Of a stretch of 64,000 nt of DNA, positions 34,509 through 46,487 are shown piece after piece. The position numbers and the translations under genes were made by a program. The notes beneath the pieces were generated by a model. The model had not been told where the DNA came from. It did not search any database and worked only from the letters and a program-made list of their open reading frames with translations. Position 1 is the stretch's first letter, and every line of letters begins with the position of its first letter. Source of the DNA: Pyricularia pennisetigena (lineage: Eukaryota > Ascomycota > Sordariomycetes > Magnaporthales > Pyriculariaceae); assembly GCF_004337985.1 (NCBI RefSeq), contig NC_043742.1, positions 3,830,176-3,894,175 on the forward strand, read 5' to 3'.

Positions 34509-37500
34509 CAGGGACAGGGGACAGGGGTCTGAATGGTTTTGGACGGATGTCTTTGATAGACTCCGGGGCATAACACAACATACATGACTGTATCCCAACC
34601 CGAAGTTGGGGTTGTGGAGTTGAGGGTGTGGGGTTGTTTGGTCCAGATTGGGGAACTGACGGGAAAAAGTGGACGGCCATGATTAACTTCCTTCCGCTGC
34701 TGCACAGAGTGATTACAAGAACCACCACCACACCAGTAAGCTGGGCGGGCCGGGCGATTGCAACAAAGGGTGGCATCGGTGGGAGAAGAGAGACCAGGGG
34801 TACGGATAAAGGGGAGCCCCGGTGAAGAATGTACTGGGCTCCACCGAAGGAAGCCAGTTGGTTTATGGAAATATAGTAGCTACACTCCATAACCAGGTGT
34901 CCAGATTCTCAACTGGCCTGACTAGGCAAGGCGAGAGGCGATTTAAAATTGGCCGAAGGTGCCTCTATAGGCTGCCTGATCTCGCTTGGTTGTGCGTTGC
35001 ATTCGCGGTTGTACACCTGATGCAGACAGTGGCAACAAACTGATTATTTGCTGCTGTGATTCCACGCGGTTGGGGAACCAAGGGTTTGTGATGAGCCCAA
35101 TCAGAGGCTTTCCCGTCTTTTTGGATATTTGGTGCTTGGTGGCAACCCCCGTGGATCGGGACCGTTGCCATTTGACACCACCAAAGAAATATGGTGATGG
35201 CTTAGATCAGAAACACAGATCGTACTACCGGTATTGTCTGTATTTTCAGAGGATCAAAGCCCATTGTGAGATTGTGAGGTCGAGGATTTTCCCCAGTCAA
35301 GTCCAGTTTCGCGGCTAATAAAGAGTACAGAGGAGAACGATCCATAAAATCAATATCCCAACTGAGCAATAGGCAGCCAGGGAAAGTCGGCATCTTCGCA
35401 TCATAGACTAGACTCACCTGCTTCACCTACTTTTACACCGATCCTTGACACCGCGGAGTTGTTTGAACAAGTCGACCCTGTCTCTAGGAACAAACAGGAG
35501 CAACAGCCCGTCATTCCGTGAGCCTATTATCTTCAGCCTAACCACGAGGCTTCTTGGTTGCTTGCAAACGAGGCTACCAGACTCCAATAAAAATGGATTA
35601 CTGTAGAACACGAGTGATGGATGGAAGGGAAAAGGGAGCCGAAGGCCACTGCCGCTTGTCCATTTTTGCCATGGCCAGTTAAGCTTACCAAGAAGGGCTT
35701 GATTGTGTCAAGAGATGCGCAGAGCCAAGGTCGTTAAAGCGTAATGTACATATGTGGAGATGTCAAATCATCCATTTTGCATGTTGGCGGTTTCTTGGCG
35801 GCCCCCTGAATAACTTTTTTTTTTTTTTTGCAGGGAGGGGGGGCAACCGGACATGGATCGAAATCATCCTGGTGTTAGGAATCTTTGTTGGCCTTTACTA
35901 GACCTAAAAAAGAAGAGAGCTGAAAGCAAAGAGTATAATCAGCACCCAAGGATAAAAATGAACCAGCCTCTGTCCTTCTGGACGGAGCAACCGGGGAAAT
36001 GTGCCGCAAAATGCCTCCAATAGAACATGGTACCGAACTTGAGGTGGCTGGCTGACTGATTCGTTGTCGTGGCCTGGCGGGAGTGGGGGCGGGCAGTCGA
36101 CCTGGGGAAGAACAAGGAATGTTTCGAGGTAGAACCGATCAAACGGTCAAATTTGGACATTCTGCTCCGAATGCAAGTCTTGGGTAGATAATGTATGGAA
36201 TTGTAGTCGACTTTTATTTATTTTCCGAGGCAGACTCTGTTTTCTAGCATGACGGGAGCATTTTTTGTGTTTCGAATTATGATGAAGAGGTAACGATGAA
36301 GACAGAAGGACGACCCGACAAAGACGATCTACGATCAGCGATTTAGGTGGGTACCTTTACTTTGTTGACTCCACTTTTCAAATGCACTTTCCTCGAACAA
36401 CCAGCCCAACCAGAAGTGAGGGAGGATTGGGCCTTGGTGTCCCGATACTCGTCACATCACAAGGCTATTTGAGTTTATGGCGCAAATATTTTCCTGGTAA
36501 AACCACAGAAGAAAGCCTGAGCGGTCCGTTCATTTCCCAAGTGAAGAAAAAAAGTTAAGACCCCAGGTTCTTTGCACCTGGGCAGGTAAGCACCTACTGT
36601 TCCGATCTCGCTTTTGCGACAAACGTACGACGAATAATGTCCTGCATCACAGCTTTAGCCGCCCTTGCAGCGTAAACAGTAGGCGCAAACCATTATTTAA
36701 TCTCCTGACCAAAAGACGCCCAAAAAAAACAAGGAATATCATATGATCCCGTTGATAATCGTCAGATAATAAGCTGGAAGACAAGGGACATGAAAAAAAA
36801 AAAGAATAACATTTCTTTCATTCTGGCTAATTAAACCTTTGCGACACTGTAATGACGGGATGAACGGCGCAGCAAAAAGTGTGCTGGAGAGACAGTTCTG
36901 GTGAACAGGTAAAAAGACACAAGACATCCTTCCACTATTCGATTCAATGCGAGCCCCTGTACCCTGAACCCTGCTACCGAACTCCAACGACATCCTCCCC
37001 CAACCCACTGGGCCGTCGCTATGGAGAATCAGAATGTGCGGCCAAAAAGACATTATATCCAACGACGTTTCCGTGCTTTACTACCCCCAATGCACGCATT
37101 AGTCATTCTCTATTGGACTCAAAACCACAAAATCGTGACTCGCTTCCATTGGCAAGCTTAGAATTTACAAACAACCAGTCGTGCGCTTTCCCGTTGCAGC
37201 TGAAAAAACGCGCGTTGCATGAGGTGGAGATCTAGAACTGAAGGAACTGTGCCGCCAGATGAAGTCACTACAGTACCCTGTGAGGTGGGGGTGCGATTTC
37301 ATCGGCAACAAGGGAAGGATTCCGAAAGATGTTGGTCAGCTAAGCCCCCCAAGGTAAGGGAGCATTCGGGCCCGGCTTGCCTTTGCACCACATTGATGAA
37401 TCGAGCTCTCTCCTCCACGAGTCCGTACGTACGGTAAGCGAGCTTCTCGATCTCACCGTAGGGTTGGTTCATGTGCTTGCTCTTTTCCGGATCCTTTGAT

Positions 37501-38500
37501 CCTCGGCCCCTTTTATGCTATCTGTCACATTTTTTTTTCTTTGTTCTTTTAGCTCGCTTTTATCCATTCCCCACGGGGAAAGGGAAAAAAAAAAAAGACA
37601 ATGGTTCCAAGACCAACAAGCATGATCACAATTCTGCCGAAAGGTTGGACGCGTTCCGCGTTTAATTGGATCAAAAGGCAGCAAACTCATACTATGGGTC
37701 CAGATTCTTGCCTTGTCCATGCCAACGCGCCAAGCCGCCACCATCCCATCCCTAACTAGCAAAGTTCCCGGGGCACTTTAGGCTAAAAGCGCATCTCGCT
37801 TGGCATTTACCCGGGACTAGCCTTTTGTCTTCGACCTATCTTCTTTTGGCATTTCCTGCTCCTATTTTTTATATTTTTTATTTTCTCTCTCTTTTATTGG
37901 TCTTGTCTCCTTCTCCCACCGCATCTCTCGAAAATGACCAATCGCTTGGTCAAGACAAGAAAGCTTTGGCAGGCACACGATCAATATCTGACCTCCAGAC
38001 CACACGTCGTTCTTTACTTTCGTAGTCCAGACCTAGAGTAGAACCTTATTACTGGGTGTATTGGAAAAGGCCCACCAAGACGACCACGCGACTTGAGAAA
38101 CCCTCTTCCCCTCTCCCCTGGCGCTCACCGTTGTTCGCCAAAGCAGCTGAGTTTTGCTCTCTCTCAGTGTCAGACGTCTTAATTTCCCCGTGGCTCGGCG
38201 GCACGTAGCCGAGGGCGGCTGTAGACCTGCATACCAGCTGTATGCACTATCAAATAGACAAAAAGGACAAGAAAAGAAAATATTTTAGTCTCGAAGCAGG
38301 CTACAACCAACATAAGCCTGGGCGGCTGTTCCCTGTGGACCCGCCCTCTGAGAAAGAATCATCGTAGTGTTGGTGAATATGAACTTGACCCATCGTGCCG
38401 GATACCCGAAAGCGAAACAACGGTTGTCGTCCGTGCCGCCGGGCAAAGGTTGTTGAAAGCTCGTGATGACCTACCCTGATGAGCTCTACCTCATGGTTCA

Positions 38501-38519
38501 AGGAGAGAGAGAGAGAGAG
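38501..38519. repeat. GA microsatellite
   Basis: About nine GA dinucleotides in a row lie within the intergenic region. They have no link to a gene. Confidence 0.8.
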
Positions 38520-39161
38520 TCTGGAACATCGAGGTTCCTGCAGACTTGGAAACAAGCAAAAGAGTCTCGACCACTAGAGACACCGCCCCTTCGGTTACAG
38601 CCCTACCAAGCCGCCCGGCCCCGGACTGCACCACTGGGTTTCGACCATTCTAGACTCGAAGATTTTTTCCAAGACTAATAAGCTGCTCGCTTCTCGTTCT
38701 GGCCCGAAACCTCCAAGACTTTGGAGGCAGGAGGATCACTCGCTTGGCGTGTTGCTTGGTTCGCCATTTTACCAAAGAGTAAGCCCGACTGGGTGGTGAC
38801 GCGGTATGTGGGCTGTTGCCGTCGTCCCCATTTTCCCCCGGCCTGTACGTGGAAGCTTGGTCGTCTGGGGCCGCGTCTTGATACCCCAGGATTCCCGTCT
38901 ATTTCCCGGACAGACTTATTTATTCACTTGCCAAGCTACGCCAGACCTCGGCTTGTAAAAGAGCCAAGATGATATCGTGGGTAGAAAAGATACATTTATC
39001 ATTATGCGTACAAGATGAGCAAAGGTACAATATGGACAAGAAGATATGTACAAATTAAAACAAACAAAAAAAGGCTTGCACTGTAAGCCTCCCCCACCTG
39101 GTACTTATGTTCCAGAGCCAAGCCGCAAGACATTGTCGAATTCACCTTCTACCAAAGCCAT

Positions 39162-41143
39162 CTAGCACACGCCAGTGGGGATGGTCTTGCTCTCGACGCT
39201 CCTCTTGCTCGAGGCGTACCTGGCACCGCTGCCCAGACCCCTCTTGGCGAAGGCGGTCCAGAGCTCGCACTTGTTGGCGCCGCCGGTGAGGGCCTGGTCG
39301 GCGTCGATGATGGCGTCGCGAGCCTGGACAAAGTTGGGGTTGCAGGGCTGGAGCGCCATGCCGTCGAGGACGAGCTTCTGGGCGAGGAAGTTGCCCGAGG
39401 TCGGGACGCCGTTGGCGTCAAAGGTCGGGAAGGTGGACACCTGGAGGCCGTGCTTGGCGACCAGGCCCCAGAGGACCTCGTACAGGATCGTGGCCCAGAC
39501 GTTGCCGATGGGGTGCACCGAGCTGAGGCTGTTGGTGGTGGCGTAGGTCTGGGGGTTGCGCGTGAGCGAGGTGCTGTACGGGTAGGCGCGGATGCCCTTG
39601 GGGTCGTTGTTGACCCATTCTCCCATGGGGTAGTCGGTGTTGGCCGTGTCGTTGGGCTTGATGCGCGCCGCCGTGGCGAAGAAGTCGGACCAGCCCTCGC
39701 CCATGCCGCCCGACTCGAGGGCGTTGAGGCAGCCAGAGTTGGCCGGTCCACCGGTCAGCCGGTTAGACAGACCGTGGGTGTACTCGTGGATGACCACGCC
39801 GGCCTCGAGCGACGAGTCGCGCTGCGGCGTGCTCTTGGTCCAGATGAACATCCTCATGCGGCCGTTCTGTCCATCGGGAGGAGTGGCAAAGTCGGCGTTG
39901 TTGGTGAAGGCGCCGTCCTGGGTGTTGAGGATGACCTGGTCGTTGGCGACGCCGCCCTTGCCGTTGTTGTTGACCTGGAAGTTTCCTGCTGCCTCGGTGA
40001 AGCCGAGCTTGTACAGCAGGTCGTGGAACACGTTGGCCGTGTAGAACAGTTGCGTGGCCGAGTAGTCGACGTAGGAGCTGGGTGGCGACGAGGCAGGGGT
40101 CCACGGGTAGCTGAAGATGGAGTCCGGGTTGGTGGGGCGGTAGTTGTTCAGGTACGCGGTGCCACCGCTAGGGTTGGACTGCGCGATGGCGTTGTTTCCC
40201 CGAGTGGTGGTGTAGGTGGTTGTGCCATCACTGAGCCAGCCGAATGGCGAGGCCGTCTTGTCCCAGGGGTCCGTGACAGTAACGCGGGCCGCGCCCTGCT
40301 CAATGGGGTCGTTGGTACCCCATGGGAAGACCTGGAAAGAGGCGTGCGAGACGTAGTCGACAACGCCGTGGATCTGCTCCTTGTTGCTGGCGTCCACATA
40401 CGACAGCAGCCAGTTGTCCTCAATGTCTGTCTCAACCCTCCATGTCAGAGCCAGGCTGTCGTCCTTGACAAGGTAGACAAGGCGAGCCTCAGGGTCCGAG
40501 ACAGCACCAGATGTGCCCTTGAGGGTGTAAGTCTCAGTGCCCTCCTTGGCCTCAGCCTTAGCCTCGCCGGTGACGGGAAGCTGAAGGACACTGGTAGCAC
40601 CAGCAAGGGCTACAGTGGGGTCACTGAAGTCCCTCTTCTTCAGGGGGCTCTCCTCGGGGATCTTTCCGGTGAAGAAGCTGTTGCCGTAGCTGAAGACCTT
40701 GCCATCACGAATCTTGATAGAAACATATAAGTTAGCCATCCGAGTTATTTAGTTTTTTTCTTTTTTTTTATTCTTGTCATACTTACATTGACGTTGAAGT
40801 CAGCGTTGTCAATGTCAATCCCGTGAGCGGTTTGCTTGAAGTTGACATGGGCGACGCCGTTGGTGCCGACGTAATGGTCTCCCACAACGCGGAACTCAAT
40901 ACCAGGTGCAACACTCTTGACGAGATCGGTAGCCACCTCAACGTAGTTGTCGTTGGAGACAAAGGACAGGCTCATCTGATCGGGGACCTCGTCCTTGGGG
41001 ACGTACTTTGCCGTGGGTTGGAGACGGAAAGCATCCAGGTCAACGGCACGGCGCTCAACTCCATGCCTGGCCTTGGTGTGAGGGTGTGCGACAACAGTGA
41101 CGGCCGCGACACCCAACAAAGCAAGCGAAAGTGAATACCTCAT
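39162..41143 (-). CDS. Secreted fungalysin metalloprotease (peptidase family M36)
   Basis: Extracellular zinc endopeptidase, made as a preproenzyme. Exons 41143-40787 and 40712-39162 give 635 residues, the usual fungalysin size (about 630). The 74-bp intron (GTAAGT...ATCAAG) joins the conserved [13 protein letters not shown] with [13 protein letters not shown] of the propeptide. A signal peptide covers about residues 1-19 and the FTP propeptide extends to about residue 240. The zinc site HEYTH is at 428-432, and the third ligand Glu is in [10 protein letters not shown] downstream. All catalytic residues are present, so the enzyme should be active. Fungalysins degrade extracellular protein, and in plant-associated fungi some cleave plant chitinases. 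No neighbouring gene suggests a shared pathway. Confidence 0.96.
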
Positions 41144-43941
41144 GGCTGCGATTGAAAGTTCGTAGCGCTAAGTAACAGCGAAAGGAGCTAGAGCTGGGCT
41201 GAGGCTGTAAGAGGCAATGAGCAGGACGGGTTCGACCTTGTAGCTCGGCGAGGGAGGCTTGTGGGAGGATGAGGGGGGAAAAGGTGAAGAGGAGTATCTG
41301 AAGAACGGGCTACGAGCATCTTATACACGAGTAGATGGATCCATCTCCAAAGATTTCCTTCCTATACGGGGAACTTCAAGAACAAGACCCTTGTCGACTG
41401 TTTACAACTTCCTCTTCTGAAAGAATGTGATGCACACCTTGGAAGAATGGCTTTGTCAGTAACCACATGGTCCCACGGTCCCCTGACAGGCCCCTTTTGT
41501 TACTATGAGCTACTCCACGGCGGCCTTCAGATCCTCGAAATAGAAGGAGGAGTCAGAAGCAAAGACTTGCTAGATAATTGAGTCCCCCCTGGAGCAACCA
41601 CAATAAGCCGAGTAGCCAGGCCTGACGAAGTGGCATGGGTTGTAGAGGGTGGGCACAGGCCTTGGCAATGCTTGATGCTCGTATGCCCAAGATTCAACAG
41701 GGAAGGTTACTTTTGCTTAGGCGTCGTGTGATAGGCTCGAGCTAGAAGCGCTATAAGGACACATGAATGACAGGAACAACATTATGGTAAGCTAATTGGT
41801 TCGGTATGGCTGCCGTCCTCCCTCCAAAAATTAGGGGCACGACCTGCTAATTTGCACCTCATTCAAGGAACTTTACGAGAGAGGTAAGAAAAGGAGAAGA
41901 TATGTATGTCCATTGAGTCAGGCATGTTGTAAGCTTGTATTTGCTCCAGTTGTCACCTCTTGGCGGTTGAATGTGGCAAGTAGAACAAGATAAGGGTCCA
42001 TCTAAAAGCGGAGAATCGGTTAGTCCGAATGCTGTCCACTCGGAGAAAGCAAATGTTACGGTGGAAAATAAACAGGAGAGAATGCTGGTCTAGAGTTGTC
42101 GACTGCCATCCAGAGACTGCAAGCTTATCTAGCAGCTGCAGAAGAGTTGAGATGGGTGGTATATTGAAAATGCAGTCATCAATAATGTCTTTCATCTAGA
42201 CAGTTCCAAACATCTGGCTAACATTGATGTCTTAAGGCGTGCAAGCAACCATCTCGGGTGCAGTGGCAAGATACGAGAGCCTTGCAAGCCTCGTTGGTTG
42301 TTATTGCAAGCATCCATCGACCCCCGGATTACCTCGGGTCGGGTGATGGCGAATGCGGCACTTGTTGATCTTCAGAAGAGCACATTCCCAATGGAGATGT
42401 GGGGTGGCAGACAGGTGAATGGGAGGTGGAAATACCAATCCGCACAAGGCCGTATTAGTGCGTAGTATCAGGGCAACATCATAGGCAGGGTGCAAAGACC
42501 TTCCCAAAGCAGCCCTACAGTCCGATGATGCCATTTGCTGAGTGGGCTTTGCGTAAGCCGGTAGGTGGATAAGCATTGTCTTGGCAATTGGGGAACGATA
42601 ATTATCTGCCAAAGCGGCGATATTAAGATAGAGAAAGTAATAAGCAAATCAGCATCATGTAAGGAGGTGCCTGTCAAAAGGTTTAATGTCGAACCCAGGG
42701 AGGTGATTACTTTGATACCCCGGGTTCAGTAAACGGTAAAGAGCGGGAAAATCATCGTTCATCGGGGGGATTGCGGAGCCGTGTGGATATCAAGACGGCA
42801 TATGAGAGGCGAAGCACGGACCGCAAGAATTTCAAAATATCAATTGAACTCTGGCGATGATGTCTTGAAGAACGAACGATGAGATTTTTGCTGAAAAGAA
42901 GAGAAGAAAAAAAAAACAGAAACAATCGCACACATGTTCCAATGGGGAAGGTGTCAAGGCGGAAGGGATCCAGTGTGGCTTTACACCACATGTACACTTG
43001 GGCGACAAGCAATCATCCAAGGAAAAAAAGGCGTTCAGATGGCGGATGGGATGGCAGACCAATTTCAGTCACGAGACTAGGCACGTGGGGACGACCTCCC
43101 GCTCGTCCCTATCGATAGCCGCCTCGGGTCGGACCCTTATGCGGGGACAGGTGATTTGGAACACGTTAGGCAGGTGGCCCTACCCGTCCTGACTTGCCTT
43201 GCTTGTTCAGGTGCAAGCTTGAGCTGTGCAGTTTGGTCAAGCTAGGCAGGAGCTTGGGAGGATGCTTCTGCGTTTTAGTTTGCGGGATTCAAGTAGCTTC
43301 AGTACATAACACTGCGCCCTAAATTTCGCTCCTGTTCTATTTTGCAAATCTCAACTCGACCAAGCCCATTCTGTATTGCTCTCACAGTGATTACAATAAC
43401 GTTCATCAACGCTTGACAGCATCCTTGGGGCTGTGCTCCCGGGTCTCTGAAACAATTGGCCAGGGTCGTGTTATTTTTGCGATTCGTCAGTGGCCTATTT
43501 GGCGCTTCAGGATGCAGCTGAAAGGATGCATGCGTCGGAGGGCCACAATGTCGCGCCTACTGAGGCCGCTGAAGATGCCCCCTGGGCTGGGAATGCTCAG
43601 AACAGCATACCAGTATCCTTCCAAACAAGTGAGCTGAGCCTTTCAATTGTCCACTGGTCGTTTTGAATCTTTCCTCTAATCGAATTGGGTTTCGAAGGAA
43701 TAGGTTCCGGCCCCTTTCTCGTCTCCTAGGTGGCATTGAGCCACACAGCCTTACCGAGCTAGTCTCCACTGGTCAACGACGTCTCGAGCTACAAACCAAG
43801 ATCACCCTTTGACCCGAACGACTTGACGCAATTGTCACCGTATGATGTGAAGCGCAACGCCTAGCAACCTCTTGAATTTCGAGACACTGCGACACTCCGA
43901 CACCCGAAACCCGCCGTCGAACGACGCTCCAATCGCAAAGA
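41144..43941. other. Intergenic region between divergent genes
   Basis: A 2.8-kb region lies between the fungalysin start and the start of the membrane-anchored protein gene. It must hold both promoters. No coding frame with a convincing structure and no RNA gene were seen. Confidence 0.6.
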
Positions 43942-46175
43942 ATGGCCAACGCTGATGCGAACGCCGCTAACGGCGGCGATGCTCCCGATCCAGAACTCTA
44001 TGTAGCAATAGCCTCATTGGTAATCGCTCTGGTTGCTCTCCTGGGGACTGTTTTGCAAGTTCTCCAGCAGTATTACGCATCAGCGACGGGCTTCTCGAAT
44101 TGCGACGAGCGCGTCATGGGCAAATGGTCAGATAGCAAAAGACGAGTCTTCAGATGGAAAGAACTTCGCTTCGAGGTCCAATTCGAGACGCCAGTAATCT
44201 TTGTATGCAAGGCGATCAACCAGAACGGCCCAATTAAAGAAAAGCCAATAGAACACATCGATGGAACTCTGAAAAGCCAAGAGAGGACCAAGACGGATCC
44301 GCTGGAGCCACACAAGAGCGAGGCCCGGCCTGGGTTGGGATCCAAGCCTGCTTCATTGGTGAAGATACCCTCTTTGGGGTTTTTGGACGAGAGAGTTAGG
44401 AAGCGAAAAAATGGGACATGGAACTCGACACGGACCGACACCAACCTGAGTGCATCACCCAAAGCCGAGTCGGCAAAACGCATCCATACAGCAGACAATG
44501 AGAAAGCAACATGGGTTCACCTATTGTCCGAGTTCCAGCGCATGGAGCTCGAGTCAACTACATGGATAAAATCGGAACACAAATGGCATGCAGACAGGAA
44601 CCAGCTAGGCCCGCGGCAAGAATCGCCCTTTCACGAGCGCGAGTTGGTCGTTGCGGTGCAGGCCAAACCGCGCAGTTGGGATACCATGCCGTCAAACATC
44701 AAGAAGCCGTACGCAACCAGCACAGTGTGTCATATCATTGAGATTTCTGCAATGTTGGGTCTTCACTGGAAAGAGTTTGATCGTTCCAAGGACAAGTATC
44801 GCGCCGAGGGAAATGGCTACTTGCTCACGGGAAGCCAGGTTCCCGATCTGGGTATCATGTTCATCTTTCAGATCTACGGTAAACATAGCTTCCGTGACGG
44901 CCGCATTGTTCCTTCGGAGCTGGTAAAAGTCTTTTCATTCGGCATTGTTCCTACAATATACTCCAAAGCCAAGCAGATGCCCGTAGATTTTGTCACGGAT
45001 GAGCCAGAAGACCTTGAATATCTTCTTCTAGGCAGCCTCAACGAGTTCGCCGAGACCGTGGCTTCTTTCGGCTGTAACACTCGTACCGCTGACATTCTGA
45101 GGGATGACAAGAAAAAACACGGTCACTTGTTTCCTAGTAAGCGAATTCCCCATGCTTTTCTTAAGATCGCCCGCCTTTTGCAGCCTCTTTGTTGACATTT
45201 AAAAAAAAAAAAAAAAAAAAAAATGCAGTTGCTTTTGAAATCATGGGTATGCTGTCCAAGACTCCACACATCTCAGGTTTGCCGTTTCGAGTGGTTCCAA
45301 ACCCCACGGTGTATACCTGGGATAAGAGGTTTTTTGACCTGCGGAGGCTGCTGAACGAGTTCCATCGGTCGATACATAACGAGGATCTGATGCCGACAGA
45401 CAGCTCGTCAGTTTCCGCCCATATCAGAGAGCTGCGGAAATACACTGCAAGAGTCTCCCAAACCCTCACAAGGCAGTGGGAAGATTGGAAAAGAGAAAAG
45501 GATGTCGGTCGCAAGCCAGATCGCAACGAGCACCACCTCACTTTTGATTCCTGCGACGAGTTGCAGGCAGCTATCCAATGGTGTGACGATTTCCTGAAGA
45601 TGCCCCGCAATCGAGAGTGCGTCAAGGTCGTTCTGCGCGAGCACATTCAAGAAGTGCTGCGGATCGTCAACGACGAGGAAAAAGTGGCAGTCTCACAGCA
45701 GGATGCCGTTGCGGAATTCAAGGCCAAGCGAGCAAGCATGCACGCCAACCACGGCGGCGGCAGGACGCACTCGGGCGTCGTGCAGCTGAGTGCTGCTTCT
45801 CCAGAGCAGAGGCATCACGTCTTTATGGAAATCTACTTTGGCGAGGTTCGTCCGCGTGTGGTAGAGAGGGCCAGATTGAGCCTGAAAAGAACTGAAACCT
45901 CCATTCAGATAAGAACCGACTCTGCGAATGAGGCGAGCCCAATATCCCAAATGCCTCCATCCACACGAAATATGATGGAATCTCCCCTTCAGCAACAATC
46001 GGCGGAGATGCAAGATCCTAAATTGTTATCTGAGATTCGCTCATCCGAAGTCTGGTGCACTTTGGTGTTTCGCATGCTTTGCTGGCTGCGGCTTCACGAT
46101 TTCCACAAGGATGATCGTCAAATTTCGAGCAAGAGTGAGCTTTGTGGGAGTCGATTGCCCGTCTACATTGGTTAG
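43942..46175 (+). CDS. Membrane-anchored fungal protein of unknown function ('modin'-like)
   Basis: The exons are 43942-45136 and 45229-46175, 713 residues. The intron (GTAAGC...TGCAG, 92 bp) holds an A23 run directly before the acceptor. The N-terminus has a short acidic leader and one hydrophobic segment at about residues 19-42 (YVAIASLVIALVALLGTVLQ), followed by QQYYASATGF and a conserved-looking VMGKWSDS..RRVFRWKELRFEVQFETPVIF block. The remainder is mostly soluble, with charged and serine-rich linkers and a C-terminal CWLRLHDF. This pattern recalls a widespread filamentous-fungal family sometimes labelled modin. That label is from memory and carries no known activity. Joining the two exons is inferred from phase and splice sites. 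Confidence 0.75.
45200..45223. repeat. Poly(A) tract in an intron
   Basis: A run of about 23 A residues lies in the intron of the modin-like gene and ends five bases before the inferred splice acceptor. The usual pyrimidine tract is absent there. Confidence 0.9.
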
Positions 46176-46487
46176 TAGCTGATGTGCATTGGCTTCTCGC
46201 TGGCTCGGTTCTATGTTTGCCGAGGGTGACATGATTATGACGTTACCTAGTACATATCTAGTCGGTTCTACATAACGATTTATGATGATGATCTTGCTGT
46301 TTCCCATCTATTGACGTGTTGCATTAAACATTGCAATTACCCCTACGCTTGAGAGGTTTGTCAAGTTCATTCTAAAGAGAACAACAAAAGAGAAAAAAAG
46401 AAGAAAAAAAATCAACAAAGAAGAGACAAGCTACAATCACGCTGCGCTAAGTTGAGCAGAAAAATCAGAAATTCAAGGCCATCTTAC
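46176..46487. other. Short intergenic region between convergent 3' ends
   Basis: A 312-bp region lies between two converging stop codons. The centre (46380-46420) is purine-rich. Nothing else was seen. Confidence 0.6.

Larger units (their letters stand above)
34139..39161. other. 5-kb gene-poor intergenic region
   Basis: I found no convincing gene here. The short frames lack ATG starts, domains or splice support. It contains the promoter of the sugar transporter (right after 34139), an A42 tract (34466-34507), a T-run near 35817, and a GA microsatellite at 38501-38519. An unannotated non-coding RNA or a gene with many short exons cannot be excluded by eye. Confidence 0.55.

Noticed and set aside
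34228..34890. 220-codon minus-strand frame containing a poly-Phe run
   Set aside because: The run comes from the A42 tract. There are no homologous features and the frame lies in the transporter promoter.
39450..40730. 426-codon plus-strand frame opposite the fungalysin gene
   Set aside because: It is antisense to an intact M36 catalytic domain and has no recognisable features of its own.
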